Assembly: GCA_016788705.1 (NCBI GenBank)
Contig: JAEUSQ010000018.1
Location: 62,001 to 126,000 of the forward strand
From: Bacteroidetes Order II. bacterium
GTDB taxonomy: Bacteria > Bacteroidota > Rhodothermia > Rhodothermales > UBA2364
Reading direction: 5' to 3'
Length of the DNA: 64,000 nucleotides
The position numbers were made by a program, and so were the translations under genes. The notes beneath the pieces are model-generated. The model was not told where the DNA came from. It saw nothing but the letters and a program-made list of their open reading frames with translations, and ran no database searches. Numbering within the stretch: position 1 is the stretch's first letter; each line of letters starts with the position of its first letter. Positions 37,080 through 47,157 of this stretch are shown one piece after another.

Positions 37080-37901
37080 TTATTTTCTACGTAGCCAGAT
37101 ATCGCCATTAATAGATGAAAGTTTGACCGGAGTACTTCCACTACCAATGGTACCTTTTATAACCCGCTGGCCCCAGCCTGTGGGTTGGTTGTTCCGGATG
37201 ATTTTAAAATCGGAATTGATTTCACCCTTGTACGTCTGAAGGTTAACCGTGGCTTGTAATCCAGGAGGCATCCTAACATCCACATCGCCATTCATGGAAA
37301 CAAGGCTGATACTTTTGCTGGCAAGTACGCGGTTAAAGGAAGCAACAATGTCCCCATTTTGGGTATTTACCAACACCGAATTGGCCATGTCGAACAATGA
37401 AACTTTGCCGTTTTTATTGGTCACTTCTACTTCCCCCTGGATTTTCTGTATGGTGATTGGCCCTCCCAAAGAGGAAAGGATGAGCTTGGTGTTCGAGGGC
37501 ATCTGTACATCTACCGACATGGGGTCGCTGAAATCGCGTCGGTGGGCTGGCCGGATGATGCGTAACACATTGGCCGCTTCCGAGAACTCTAAGTCGGTAC
37601 TGCGTGCCGTTCGGGAAACCCCATTTCCGGCGGAAGCCAATGGTTTTTCTTCTACTTTGTACACCACGATCACCTTTCTTCCCTGGGTTCCTGTTATGGT
37701 CACATCGCCGTACCACAATTCCATGCGGATCGTTCCAGGTTTATTCGCATTGCTAAACGTGACTTCCCGCCGAAATGTTTGGGCAATGGCTGCATGTTGA
37801 AAAAGGATGATGACCCCGCAGACAAACACCAAGTGGACGAAAACATAACGTCTTAGCCCGCGTGGTTGATAGAGAAGTTTCAAAAACATCAACTGATTCA
37901 T
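37080..37901 (-). CDS. DUF4097-type putative adhesin
   Basis: A 273-aa protein with an N-terminal membrane/signal segment (YVFVHLVFVCGVIILFQHAAIAQ) and a repetitive beta-solenoid-like body. The repeats are TNKNGKVSLFDM, NTQNGDIVASF, SMNGDVDVRMP and SSINGDIWLRRK. It fits DUF4097, often encoded behind ECF sigma/anti-sigma pairs in this lineage. It begins 8 bp after the anti-sigma-like gene and is probably in the same operon. Confidence 0.85.
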   Translation of the reverse strand: MNQLMFLKLLYQPRGLRRYVFVHLVFVCGVIILFQHAAIAQTFRREVTFSNANKPGTIRMELWYGDVTITGTQGRKVIVVYKVEEKPLASAGNGVSRTARSTDLEFSEAANVLRIIRPAHRRDFSDPMSVDVQMPSNTKLILSSLGGPITIQKIQGEVEVTNKNGKVSLFDMANSVLVNTQNGDIVASFNRVLASKSISLVSMNGDVDVRMPPGLQATVNLQTYKGEINSDFKIIRNNQPTGWGQRVIKGTIGSGSTPVKLSSINGDIWLRRK

Positions 37902-37909
37902 GGGTGCGA

Positions 37910-38716
37910 TTACGGTTGTTGTGGCGCTTTAAGCGTTTGAAGGCGTTGACTAATTTGCTCCCGAAGGATGGGTTCACTGGTTTGGTCTTGCACTTCTTCC
38001 AGCATACGGACCGAGGATTTTTCTTTTGATTGAGCCAACATTTCGATAAGTACACTCTGCACAATGGGTGAAGGCTGTTTGCTAAAACTTTCTTCTACTT
38101 GCTTAATTAAAGCAGGGTTTCCTTGTACATAATACATTAAAGCATCGGCTGCAGAGAGGCGAACGTTAACGTTTGGGTCATTGTTTAACAAACGAAGCAG
38201 TACCGAAGTTGCAGTTGGTTCGGGGATATTAATGGTACGTATCCGATCTATACCAGCCAAGCGGTCTGAGGCAGAGGCTTGTTGCAACATAGAGGCGGCC
38301 ATTTGATCTTGTAGGGCATACACATCGCGTCTAAGTTGCTCAAAATCTCCTTTGGTATTGGCAGGGGAGAACGCTACACGCCCAATCAACAGCCCCGTAC
38401 AAATACATACAACCCCAAAGCCCAATTGCCATGCCATTCTGGGACTGAAAATATGCGTTATTTGCTGCTTGATGCGAGACCACAGAGGTCTTTGGGGGTG
38501 CTCCCAAAGCCGTTGCGCTTGGGTTTCTTCCTGCAAAAGGCGGTAAAATCGTAGAGAAACTTGTGGAGAAGGCTGCTCATCGGGCCATTCACGCAAGGTT
38601 GACCACAAAAAGTGATACTCCCTTAGCCGTTTTGCGTCATCGGGGGAATACTGATCGGGAGGCATCTGCTCATGGCGCCAACGATCGGGCCATTCATGTT
38701 CTTGCAAAGCATTCAT
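37910..38716 (-). CDS. Anti-sigma-factor-like membrane protein with HEAT-like repeats
   Basis: A 268-aa protein with a cytoplasmic N-terminal part (about 1-93) and one transmembrane helix (about 94-113, AWQLGFGVVCICTGLLIGRV). The periplasmic region has HEAT-like helical pairs (SVLLRLLNNDPNVNVRLSAADAL, PIVQSVLIEMLAQS). The position 15 bp behind an ECF sigma factor suggests a membrane anti-sigma factor. No zinc-binding HxxxCxxC motif is seen, so it would be a non-ZAS type. Confidence 0.75.
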   Translation of the reverse strand: MNALQEHEWPDRWRHEQMPPDQYSPDDAKRLREYHFLWSTLREWPDEQPSPQVSLRFYRLLQEETQAQRLWEHPQRPLWSRIKQQITHIFSPRMAWQLGFGVVCICTGLLIGRVAFSPANTKGDFEQLRRDVYALQDQMAASMLQQASASDRLAGIDRIRTINIPEPTATSVLLRLLNNDPNVNVRLSAADALMYYVQGNPALIKQVEESFSKQPSPIVQSVLIEMLAQSKEKSSVRMLEEVQDQTSEPILREQISQRLQTLKAPQQP

Positions 38717-38731
38717 AGGTTTCGCGCTCCT

Positions 38732-39289
38732 TTAAGACCCTTTTTCGTGGGTTAGGGCTATGTAGTGGGTTCTAAGGGCTTTCATTGCACGGTGTACCCT
38801 TACTTTAACAGCGGCCACCGAGCAATTGAGCATCGTAGCAATTTCTTCGTATTTCATGTCGTGATAACGGCTCAAGACCAAAACTTCGCGGTAATCGGGG
38901 GAAAGCCGAGCAAGGGCCAAGCGGACAAAGTGCGCTGCTTGACTGTTTTCCAACGTGCCTTCCCAGTTTTCATCCGGGATTTGGGCCAGTGTTTGTTCTT
39001 CAATGCCATTGACCTCTCGCTTGGTTTTCCTAAAATGATCCATACATATATTTCGGGCGAGGTTGAAAATCCAGCCCTTAAAAGTTCCTTCTCCACGATA
39101 AGTGTGTCGGTATTTTAGAACCCTCATAAAGACATCCTGAACAAAATCCTCGCTCATCGCCCGATCATTCGTCAGGCGAAGGAAAAAATTAAACAAAGGT
39201 ATTTGATACCGTTCGAACAAGATGCTGAGGTAGTGCAGTTCGCCCTCCCGAATGGCCAACATCAGTTCGTTCTCGTTGATTTCGCTCAC
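38732..39289 (-). CDS. ECF-type RNA polymerase sigma factor
   Basis: A 185-aa sigma-70 family protein with region 2 (RAMSEDFVQDVFMRVLKYRHTYRGEGTFKGWIFNLARNICMDHFRK) and region 4 (LSPDYREVLVLSRYHDMKYEEIATMLNCSVAAVKVRVHRAMKAL). It starts at GTG. It heads a three-gene operon with the anti-sigma-like and DUF4097 genes. Confidence 0.95.
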   Translation of the reverse strand: MSEINENELMLAIREGELHYLSILFERYQIPLFNFFLRLTNDRAMSEDFVQDVFMRVLKYRHTYRGEGTFKGWIFNLARNICMDHFRKTKREVNGIEEQTLAQIPDENWEGTLENSQAAHFVRLALARLSPDYREVLVLSRYHDMKYEEIATMLNCSVAAVKVRVHRAMKALRTHYIALTHEKGS

Positions 39290-39458
39290 GTTTTTTGGGT
39301 GGAAAGTGAACTTTGTGATCTGGACGCCCTTGCCAAGCAGATGGTTACAGGCATATGAGGGGCGTTTGTAATTATCGTGGAAAAATCACCGCACAGATGG
39401 AGTGCCGAAAATGATTTTCCCTATCTTCATGTTATATGATCTTTCAACAAAAGAATGA

Positions 39459-40772
39459 ATGGAAAAACTTATTATTGAAGGTGGGGCTCGACTTCATGGA
39501 CAAATTCCTGTATCCGGCTCCAAAAATACAGCACTTACCTTGATGTCGGCAGCCCTTTTGGCTGATGGCCCGCTGAAACTTTCAAACATTCCGGCTTTGC
39601 GGGATATTAGTACCTTTTCGCAGGTGATTGGTTTTACTGGAACAGAAATACGGTACGATCCGATAACGCATCAGCTTGAAATGGACCCTACTTCTCTTAC
39701 AAGGTTCGAAGCACCTTATGAATTGGTGAAAAAAATGCGAGCCTCGTTTTATATGCTTGGTGCGCTATTGGGCAAAGGCGGTACAGCACGTGTCTCCTTG
39801 CCAGGGGGATGTGCTTGGGGTCCTCGGCCAGTGGACTTGCACCTGAGAGGGTTGGAGGCTTTGGGGGCTGAGATTAAGTTTGAACATGGAAATGTGGTGG
39901 CACATGCGCCGGGTGGAAGACTACGGGGCGGTATTTTTCGGTTCGAGCCGTCTAGTGTTGGGGCGACGGTAAATCTTTTGCTGGCAGCCGTAACCGCCAA
40001 AGGGTATTCGCGCCTCGAAAACGCCGCATGTGAACCAGATGTAGTTGTTTTTTGCGAGTTGCTTACTGCGATGGGGGCGCACATTGGCGGTATTGGCACG
40101 CATACCTTAGAAGTGGAAGGTGTTCCGGTGCTTCGGGCGGCTGATTTTGTGAATTGCCCTGACCGAATAGAACTGGGTACATTTATGTTAACAGCTGCAA
40201 TGGCTGGCACGCCCGGTGGGGCCATCCGGATGACTGGTGCAGAACCCAAACACTTGGGTGATGCGTTCCTGACGGCATTTACCCAAACAGGCACTCCATT
40301 TAGTTGGGGAAGTGACTTTGTGGAAGTGGTCACGCCAGAAAATATCCAGCCTGTCAACGTAGAAACGGGCATTTATCCAGGCTTCCCAACAGATCTTCAG
40401 GCACAGTGGACGGTGATGATGACACAGGCAGACGGCAATTCCAAGCTTCGTGATACAGTTTATACTGATCGGTTTAAGCACATTCCGGAATTGATGCGCA
40501 TGGGTGCCAATGCCATCGTGGTAGGGAGCGAAGTGGTTATTCAAGGCAGTACGGCTTTGCAAGGCACACAAGTGATGAGTACCGATCTTCGGGCCAGTGT
40601 TTCGTTGGTCATGGGGGCGTTGGTTGCGGAAGGTGAAACACATGTACATCGGATTTATCACCTTGATCGCGGATATGAAGATATTGAAGGCAAACTTACA
40701 AGGGCGGGTGCTGTTATCAGAAGGGAAACGTATGATGAATGGGCTGGCCCAAATGAAGGAAATGAAGGATGA
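39459..40772 (+). CDS. murA: UDP-N-acetylglucosamine 1-carboxyvinyltransferase MurA
   Basis: The 437-aa enzyme commits UDP-GlcNAc to peptidoglycan synthesis by adding enolpyruvate. The conserved SKN (K22) and the catalytic cysteine loop LPGGCAWGPRPVDLHLRGLE (C118) are present, as is the late DLRASVSLVMGALVAEGET segment. The catalytic residue is Cys, so the enzyme is expected to be fosfomycin-sensitive. cmoA begins 3 bp after the stop. Confidence 0.97.
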   Translation: MEKLIIEGGARLHGQIPVSGSKNTALTLMSAALLADGPLKLSNIPALRDISTFSQVIGFTGTEIRYDPITHQLEMDPTSLTRFEAPYELVKKMRASFYMLGALLGKGGTARVSLPGGCAWGPRPVDLHLRGLEALGAEIKFEHGNVVAHAPGGRLRGGIFRFEPSSVGATVNLLLAAVTAKGYSRLENAACEPDVVVFCELLTAMGAHIGGIGTHTLEVEGVPVLRAADFVNCPDRIELGTFMLTAAMAGTPGGAIRMTGAEPKHLGDAFLTAFTQTGTPFSWGSDFVEVVTPENIQPVNVETGIYPGFPTDLQAQWTVMMTQADGNSKLRDTVYTDRFKHIPELMRMGANAIVVGSEVVIQGSTALQGTQVMSTDLRASVSLVMGALVAEGETHVHRIYHLDRGYEDIEGKLTRAGAVIRRETYDEWAGPNEGNEG

Positions 40773-40775
40773 GTT

Positions 40776-41501
40776 ATGATGCAAGATGTGCTTTTTAGCC
40801 AACCGATGGATCCCGTTGCCGACTTTGTATTTGATGAACGGGTTGTGGCCGTTTTCCCCGATATGATCCAGCGATCTGTTCCGGGATATGCGCACGTACT
40901 GGCCATGAGTGGGGTTTTGGCCGGATATTTTGCGCAACCACATTCTCAACTATATGATTTGGGTTCCTCTTTAGGGGCAACTTGCCGGGCCATTCAGGCA
41001 CATGTAAACGTGGAGGGCTGTATGTTAACAGGGGTAGACAATGCCAAAGCAATGGTGGACGCCTGCAAAGAACAATTTTCCACAACAACAGGTAAACTTC
41101 CGGTTCGTTTTGTTTGTGAAGACATACGTGAGGCCGCCATTTACAATGCCTCGGTAGTCACCATGAACTTTACCTTACAATTTGTACCGCTTGCCGATCG
41201 GGAGCCTTTGCTTCGGAAAATTCATGCAGGAATGGTATCGGGTGGCGTTTTTATTATGTCAGAAAAAATAGCTTTCGATGACGAAAGTAAACAAAGGTTT
41301 TTTACTGAATTACATCATCACTTTAAGCGGTCAAATGGATATTCTGAATTGGAAATTGCCCAGAAAAGGGCTGCCATTGAACAAGTAATGATTCCTGAAA
41401 CCATTGAAACACATCTGAAAAGATTCAAGACAATAGGATTTAAGACATGCGAGGTTTGGTTTCAGAGCCTGAACTTTTCGGCTTTTCTGGCAATCAAATA
41501 A
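40776..41501 (+). CDS. cmoA: Carboxy-S-adenosyl-L-methionine synthase CmoA
   Basis: The 241-aa SAM-dependent enzyme makes carboxy-SAM from SAM and prephenate for tRNA wobble uridine modification. It matches CmoA: DFVFDERVVAVFPDMIQRSVPGY, the SAM-binding LYDLGSSLGATCRAI, and VTMNFTLQFVPLADREPLLRKI. It is followed after 8 bp by cmoB, its pathway partner. Confidence 0.96.
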   Translation: MMQDVLFSQPMDPVADFVFDERVVAVFPDMIQRSVPGYAHVLAMSGVLAGYFAQPHSQLYDLGSSLGATCRAIQAHVNVEGCMLTGVDNAKAMVDACKEQFSTTTGKLPVRFVCEDIREAAIYNASVVTMNFTLQFVPLADREPLLRKIHAGMVSGGVFIMSEKIAFDDESKQRFFTELHHHFKRSNGYSELEIAQKRAAIEQVMIPETIETHLKRFKTIGFKTCEVWFQSLNFSAFLAIK

Positions 41502-41509
41502 ACCAACCC

Positions 41510-42505
41510 ATGTTGCCTCGTAATGCCCACTCTTTTTTGCAATCGGCCTACCAATATTTGGCGGAATTATTATCTGAAACTCCATTGCAAAATTGGAATT
41601 TTGGACAGGAACCCGGCCTATTGAAGGCTTTTCGTCATGGCGATTTTCCACGTTGGGCATTTGCTTTAGAGGATGTTCGGCAGGTGGCCACTCATTGGGA
41701 AGCACATGGCCCAATCGTCCTGTTTGGAGAAAATCCGTTATTGCTAAAAGAAGAAGCATTGTTTATTCAACAACTCCGGCAGTTCCATCCTTGGCGCAAA
41801 GGCCCATATGAACTTTTTGGTGTAAGGATCGAGACCGAGTGGCGTTCAGACATGAAATGGAATCGTATTTATCCGCATCTCTCGCCCCTGAATGACCGCA
41901 TGGTTTTGGATATAGGGAGTGGAAATGGGTTTTATGGCTGGCACATGGTTAAGGCAGGGGCAAGACAAGTTTTGGGGGTGGATCCCTTTCTTTTATTCGT
42001 TTTGCAGTGGGCATTGATCGCAAAAATGATACCGCTTACCGATCGCTTCCGAAATGTGGTCTTGCCGTTTGGCGTAGAGGCAATTCCCAAAAACTGCATG
42101 GCTTTTGATACGGTGTTTTCTATGGGGGTTTTGTATCATCGCCGCGATACAAGGCAACATCTTACAGAATTAGTTGGATTTTTGCGGGATGGGGGCGAGG
42201 TGGTGCTGGAAACGTTAGTTTTGGAAGGCGATGATAAAAAATGTTTATATCCATCTAATCGTTATGCTAAAATGCGTAATGTTTGGGCTATTCCAACAAT
42301 TTCGCTTTTGGAGGAGTGGATGTATGCGGCTGGTTTTCAGAATGTAAGAACAGTGGATGTAACACGAACTACGGCTCAGGAACAACGTAGGACAGACTGG
42401 ATGACCTTTGAATCTCTGTCCGATTTTTTGGATCCGGAAGATGCACAAAAGACCATCGAGGGACATCCTGGACCCGTTCGTGCAGTACTTCTGGCCAATC
42501 GTTAG
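41510..42505 (+). CDS. cmoB: tRNA U34 carboxymethyltransferase CmoB
   Basis: A 331-aa protein from the ATG at 41510; the in-frame ATG at 41447 lies inside cmoA. The KGPYELFGVRIETEWRSDMKWNRI and LDIGSGNGFYGWHMVKAGARQVLGVDP motifs are diagnostic of CmoB. It transfers the carboxymethyl group from carboxy-SAM to 5-hydroxyuridine-34, giving cmo5U. With cmoA it forms a complete two-gene module behind murA. Confidence 0.95.
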   Translation: MLPRNAHSFLQSAYQYLAELLSETPLQNWNFGQEPGLLKAFRHGDFPRWAFALEDVRQVATHWEAHGPIVLFGENPLLLKEEALFIQQLRQFHPWRKGPYELFGVRIETEWRSDMKWNRIYPHLSPLNDRMVLDIGSGNGFYGWHMVKAGARQVLGVDPFLLFVLQWALIAKMIPLTDRFRNVVLPFGVEAIPKNCMAFDTVFSMGVLYHRRDTRQHLTELVGFLRDGGEVVLETLVLEGDDKKCLYPSNRYAKMRNVWAIPTISLLEEWMYAAGFQNVRTVDVTRTTAQEQRRTDWMTFESLSDFLDPEDAQKTIEGHPGPVRAVLLANR

Positions 42506-42592
42506 GTCTTTCTGGCCCCAACCGGATGGGAACAATCGCTCTAACGCCGTGCTTTCAGGTTGAAATTCATCAACCATTTTCTGAATAAAAAT

Positions 42593-44083
42593 ATGCCAAA
42601 AGCAATTGTAATCGGTTCAGGCTTCGGCGGCTTGGGTGTGGCAATACGTTTACAGGCCCGTGGATTTGAGACCGTTATAGTAGAAAAAAACACCAAAGTA
42701 GGCGGACATGCCTATCAACTCACCAAAGGTGGGTATGTTTTTGATATGGGGCCTTCGCTTATTACTGCGCCCGACATTATCCGTTCGGTCTTTACTGCTG
42801 CTGGCGAACGGATGGAAAACTACTTAGACCTCATCCCTTTGGATCCCTTTTACCGCGTTTATTTCCATGACGGGACATACTTAGACTATAATGGAAGTGC
42901 GTCTAATATGAAAACCCAAATGGCACGATATAACCAAAAAGATGCAGAGGAAGGCTATGATCGGTTTATGAAAAAGAGTAAAGCCCTTTACGAAGCCGTC
43001 ATTTTGGAAGGGCTTGGTTCTTCTCCTTTTATGACTGCAAAATCCATGTTGGATTTTACACCTAGAGCCATAAAATTGGGAGCGTACCGGACATCATACG
43101 GAATGGCAAAAACGCATTTTAAGGACTTTCGGCATCGGTTTATGTTTTCATTTCATCCACTATTTATTGGGGGAAATCCGTTCCGCGCACCTGCTGTTTA
43201 TCAAATGATTCCTTATCTTGAAAAAGAAGGCGGTGTGTGGTTTACAAAAGGAGGAATGTATAGTGTTATTCAGGCTTTAGAAAAGGTCTTCCGGAAACTG
43301 GGAGGAGAAATAAAAACAAATGCAGAAGTGCGAAAAATTTTGATAGAAAATAGCCATGTCACAGGGGTACAAACCACACATGAAACTTTGGAAGCAGACC
43401 TTGTGGTCTCTAATGCCGACATTCTGCATACTTATAGGGACTTGATTGATGCAAAGTGGAGAAAAAAATGGCATAATTCCAAAATAGACAAGACAGACGT
43501 GGCGATGGCATGCTTTCTGATATATATGGGAACCAAAAAACAGTTTCCAAAACTTTTGCATCATACCTTGATTTTGTCGGAACGGTATAAACCCCTAATT
43601 CAAGACATCTTTGATAAAAAAATCCTTCCCGATGACTTTTCCATGTACCTCCATGCACCCACACGAACAGACCCAGATATGGCCCCTCCTGGATGTGAAA
43701 GCCTATATGTGCTGATTCCTGTGGCGAATAACCTTTCCGGCATTGATTGGGAGAGTAAAAAACAAGAATTTGCCGATAAAATCCTTCATTTTTTGGAGTA
43801 TGACTTTGGTATGGAGGGCTTGGCACAAAATTTAGAGGTCTTAGAACTTTTTACGCCCAACGATTTTCAGAAATTCAGGAATAGTACCTTCGGTTCTGCT
43901 TGGGGAGTGGAGCCTAAACTCACCCAAACAGCCGTTTTTCGGCCTCATAACCGAAGTGAAGATGTCGCTGGATTATACTTTGTAGGGGCAAGTACCCATC
44001 CCGGTGCTGGTGTTCCTGGTGTACTTCTAACCGCCGAAACAACGGAAAAAGTGATTTTGGAAGATTTTTCTGAAGTCGCCTAA
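42593..44083 (+). CDS. crtI: Phytoene desaturase-family FAD oxidoreductase
   Basis: The ATG at 42593 gives a 496-aa protein starting MPKAIVIGSGFGGLGVAIRLQARG, the FAD dinucleotide-binding motif. GGHAYQLTKGGYVFDMGPSLIT and the C-terminal LYFVGASTHPGAGVPGVLLTAETT are characteristic of CrtI-type carotenoid desaturases. No crtB or other carotenoid gene is adjacent, so it may instead be CrtD/CrtN-like or another desaturase of the family. Confidence 0.88.
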   Translation: MPKAIVIGSGFGGLGVAIRLQARGFETVIVEKNTKVGGHAYQLTKGGYVFDMGPSLITAPDIIRSVFTAAGERMENYLDLIPLDPFYRVYFHDGTYLDYNGSASNMKTQMARYNQKDAEEGYDRFMKKSKALYEAVILEGLGSSPFMTAKSMLDFTPRAIKLGAYRTSYGMAKTHFKDFRHRFMFSFHPLFIGGNPFRAPAVYQMIPYLEKEGGVWFTKGGMYSVIQALEKVFRKLGGEIKTNAEVRKILIENSHVTGVQTTHETLEADLVVSNADILHTYRDLIDAKWRKKWHNSKIDKTDVAMACFLIYMGTKKQFPKLLHHTLILSERYKPLIQDIFDKKILPDDFSMYLHAPTRTDPDMAPPGCESLYVLIPVANNLSGIDWESKKQEFADKILHFLEYDFGMEGLAQNLEVLELFTPNDFQKFRNSTFGSAWGVEPKLTQTAVFRPHNRSEDVAGLYFVGASTHPGAGVPGVLLTAETTEKVILEDFSEVA

Positions 44084-44222
44084 GTTGGCATCAAGACGAT
44101 GATTAAATGTTGAAGAGCCGATGCGGATGAGGTGAAAACAGCATCAAAAAAAATGGTTTGTCTTTACTTGTTACTACAAGTTGGTATTTTGTTTCTATAA
44201 ACAAAAACAAAACAAACCCATT

Positions 44223-45875
44223 ATGAAAATATTGATTGTAGGTGGCGTTGCAGGTGGCGCGACTGCTGCTGCTCGGATGCGTCGGCTCGGAGAAGAGCAT
44301 GAAATCGTCTTGTTTGAAAGAGGTGGCTACGTGAGCTTCGCGAATTGTGGCCTTCCCTATCACATTGGGGAAGTCATAAAAGACCGTGAAAAACTATTGC
44401 TTCAGACTCCTCAAAGCCTAAAGGAACGGTATGGATTGGATGTTCGGATTCGTCAGGAAGTGCTGGCCATTGATCCGGAAAACAAAAATATACAGGTTAA
44501 AAATCTTACCACAGACGAGATCTATACCGAATCCTACGATAAACTGCTATTATCCCCCGGCGCTGCCCCATTTGTTCCGCCAATCCCAGGCATTCAGTCT
44601 TCTAAAATTTTCACATTACGAAACATCCATGACATGGATAAAATTATAGAATCTGCCCGAAAAGCCAAGCATGTGGTAGTGGTGGGAGGCGGATTTATTG
44701 GACTGGAAGTGGCCGAAAACCTAATTGAAGCGGGAAAAGCTGTGACATTAGTAGAATTAAGTAATCAGGTGATGGCGCCAGTGGATTTTGAATTTGCGCG
44801 AATGGTAGAAGGTGTCGCAAAGTCTCACGGTCTATCGGTAAAATTAAATGCAGGTGTCACGGCATTCGAAGAGTCGGCGAATGGTATTTCTGTTACGCTG
44901 AATTCCGGAGAAACCATCGAAACGGAGGGTGTTGTATTTGCTATCGGAGTTCGCCCAGAAAATGCTTTGGCACGTCAGGCTGGCCTTGAAATTGGGCAAA
45001 CAGGCGGCATTAAAGTAAATGCCTATCTTCAAACCTCTCAGCCGGATATTTACGCGGTTGGGGATGCCATAGAAGTCTCGCATCTTGTGGGCGACCAAAA
45101 AGTCCTGATACCGTTGGCGTGGCCTGCAAATCGTCAAGGCAGAATCGTGGCAGACAACATGATACAAGGCCATCGCTTTACATTTAAGGGTGCGCTGGGC
45201 ACCTCGATCTTGAAATTTTTTGAGTACACCGTAGGAGCAACCGGGCTGAATGAAAAAACCTTAAAACGGTGGAATATCCCATACAAGACCATCACAGTGA
45301 CGCGAGGCAATCATGCGGGGTATTATCCCGGATCAACCAATATCGTTCTAAAACTGATTTTTTCCGAAAAGGGAGCACTCTTAGGGGCACAAGCGTTTGG
45401 AAAAGAAGGAGTGGACAAACGGATTGATGTGATCTCCACGGCCATTAAAGGGAAACTGACTGTTCACGACCTTGCCGATATCGAAGTGGCTTATGCACCT
45501 CCTTATAACTCGGCGAAGGATCCGGTTAATATTGCGGGATATGCAGCCCAAAACCTTTTAGAGGGCACACTGAGAACCATCAACGTGGAGGATCTGCCTA
45601 CATTCCTTAAACAGGACGGGGTGGTCTTGGTTGATGTTCGTACTGCGAAAGAGTTTGATAATGGACACATTCCAGATGCCATCAACATGGAGTTGGATAC
45701 CCTCCGAGAAAATATTTCCTTCTTCGATCCTTCCAAAACCTATGTTTTGACCTGTCAGGTAGGACTGCGAGGCTATTTGGCGCATCGTATTTTACAGCAT
45801 CATGGCATTGCCTCATACAGCTTAAATGGCGGTTACGGACTTTGGCAGGTGGTAAATGAAGGGAAAATACACTAA
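44223..45875 (+). CDS. CoA-disulfide reductase-like flavoprotein fused to rhodanese
   Basis: A 550-aa protein from the ATG at 44223 (MKILIVGGVAGGATAAARMRR). The N-terminal 450 residues form an FAD/NAD(P)H oxidoreductase with the single redox cysteine C42 in SFANCGLPYHIG and the NAD-binding VVVGGGFIGLEVAENL. The C-terminal rhodanese domain has the loop CQVGLRG near residue 510. This architecture matches CoA-disulfide/CoA-persulfide reductases acting on low-molecular-weight persulfides. It stands alone with a terminator after it. Confidence 0.93.
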   Translation: MKILIVGGVAGGATAAARMRRLGEEHEIVLFERGGYVSFANCGLPYHIGEVIKDREKLLLQTPQSLKERYGLDVRIRQEVLAIDPENKNIQVKNLTTDEIYTESYDKLLLSPGAAPFVPPIPGIQSSKIFTLRNIHDMDKIIESARKAKHVVVVGGGFIGLEVAENLIEAGKAVTLVELSNQVMAPVDFEFARMVEGVAKSHGLSVKLNAGVTAFEESANGISVTLNSGETIETEGVVFAIGVRPENALARQAGLEIGQTGGIKVNAYLQTSQPDIYAVGDAIEVSHLVGDQKVLIPLAWPANRQGRIVADNMIQGHRFTFKGALGTSILKFFEYTVGATGLNEKTLKRWNIPYKTITVTRGNHAGYYPGSTNIVLKLIFSEKGALLGAQAFGKEGVDKRIDVISTAIKGKLTVHDLADIEVAYAPPYNSAKDPVNIAGYAAQNLLEGTLRTINVEDLPTFLKQDGVVLVDVRTAKEFDNGHIPDAINMELDTLRENISFFDPSKTYVLTCQVGLRGYLAHRILQHHGIASYSLNGGYGLWQVVNEGKIH

Positions 45876-45915
45876 CTGTTTTACTTATAGGCTGTAACGT
45901 TTCAAAATCATTCAG

Positions 45916-45938
45916 AAGAGGAGGTTAACTCCTCTTTT
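45916..45938. terminator. Terminator between convergent genes
   Basis: An 8-bp stem AAGAGGAG/CTCCTCTT with a 5-nt loop is followed by TTAT on the plus strand. It overlaps the glycosyltransferase stop codon. Confidence 0.65.
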
Positions 45939-47151
45939 ATGTTGCCTCTTCGGGCAAGCTTTTAAGCTGTTCAAACATTTTTTTTGCGAGCGCCTCCCAA
46001 GAGAATTGTTGGGCATATGTAAGCAAGACCTTACGCTGATCAACGGAAATACCCCTAAGGACAGCTTCTTTTGCGTTTGTTACCCAATCTTCAGGATCAT
46101 CGGAGAAGACACAAAAGGGAAGGTTGGGCATTTCGCCGGGGGATGAGTGGGTGGTAGAGAGAAATGGTACGCCAAAAGACAGTGATTTCAATAGCTTGAG
46201 TTTGGAGCCAGTTGCATAAGGAAAGGGGAGAATAGAGAACGTTGCGTTTTGATATAGGTACAACAATTCTGCATCCGAGACATTGGCAAAAAGGTTCCAT
46301 TTTTGGTCGTCACAAAGGTGTTGCACGGCCATTGTTGGGTTACTTCCGACGATGGATATTTCTAAATTGTGCTTAAAAGCAGCTTTTAGAGCTGGGAGGA
46401 ATTGGTCGCGAAACGTGAAAAGTGCGTCCAAATTCATGGTAACGCTCAAAGAACCCGTAAAAATAAGGTGCAGCTTATCGGTTGGGGGTAGTGCATTGAC
46501 GTGCGCTATTTGTATATCTACACCAACAGGCATCACAAACGAGCGGTGATTTGGGCTGATGGCGGCATACCCCAATTGGTCTCTTTCTGTACAGTGAAAG
46601 AACCAATAATCCGAAGCATGTTTCTGCATAAATTGCGTGGTCCAATTTTTAGAGGCCAATGCTGTGAAACGTGCAGGAAGGTTCGTAGCATGGTTTGCAA
46701 GATGCTGGAACCATTGAAAGTCATCATTGTGAGACTGAATGACAACAAAGCGGTCTTTTCCAGTAAAATTGAGTAAAGAGGTACTCCATAAATGACTGCA
46801 AACAATATTCTTAAAGACTGGGTCAGCCAAATACTGGGTAGCAAGTTGGCGATATATGGGCGTTAAAAACTTTTCGATAAGGTAATGTGAACGCCTAAAT
46901 AAGGTCCTTAAACCAGCAATTTTTGTGTCTCGGAAGGTGTTCTCAAAAGTGCTTTGGTGTACCATCCGACCATTTTCATACCTTGTAATCGTATTTGCTC
47001 CTAAAATGAGGACATAGGGTACGTAGTGGCTTAAAGGCCCCCAATGTTCTGCGACCCCAATATCGCCTCCATTACGTAGCGGGTAAAGTAGATGCGGGGC
47101 AAGGACCAATAAGGGTGATGTACTATGAAAAGGTATTAGGGACTTGGTCAT
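45937..47151 (-). CDS. Glycosyltransferase, GT4-like
   Basis: A 404-aa protein starting at the ATG at 47151 (MTKSLIPFHSTSPLLVLAPHLLYPLRNGGDIGV); only a TTG lies upstream. The N-terminal Rossmann half has the P-x-x-x-G-G-D pattern of GT-B enzymes. The C-terminal half has LHLIFTGSLS, the donor-side PFPYATGSKLKLLKSLSFGVPFLST and the closing FSWEALAKKMFEQL helix. Donor and acceptor are unknown. No polysaccharide cluster surrounds it. Confidence 0.82.
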   Translation of the reverse strand: MTKSLIPFHSTSPLLVLAPHLLYPLRNGGDIGVAEHWGPLSHYVPYVLILGANTITRYENGRMVHQSTFENTFRDTKIAGLRTLFRRSHYLIEKFLTPIYRQLATQYLADPVFKNIVCSHLWSTSLLNFTGKDRFVVIQSHNDDFQWFQHLANHATNLPARFTALASKNWTTQFMQKHASDYWFFHCTERDQLGYAAISPNHRSFVMPVGVDIQIAHVNALPPTDKLHLIFTGSLSVTMNLDALFTFRDQFLPALKAAFKHNLEISIVGSNPTMAVQHLCDDQKWNLFANVSDAELLYLYQNATFSILPFPYATGSKLKLLKSLSFGVPFLSTTHSSPGEMPNLPFCVFSDDPEDWVTNAKEAVLRGISVDQRKVLLTYAQQFSWEALAKKMFEQLKSLPEEAT

Positions 47152-47157
47152 GAACAA

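Noticed and set aside
41447-41509. CmoB start inside cmoA
   Set aside because: The ATG at 41510 sits 8 bp after cmoA and gives the expected N-terminus.
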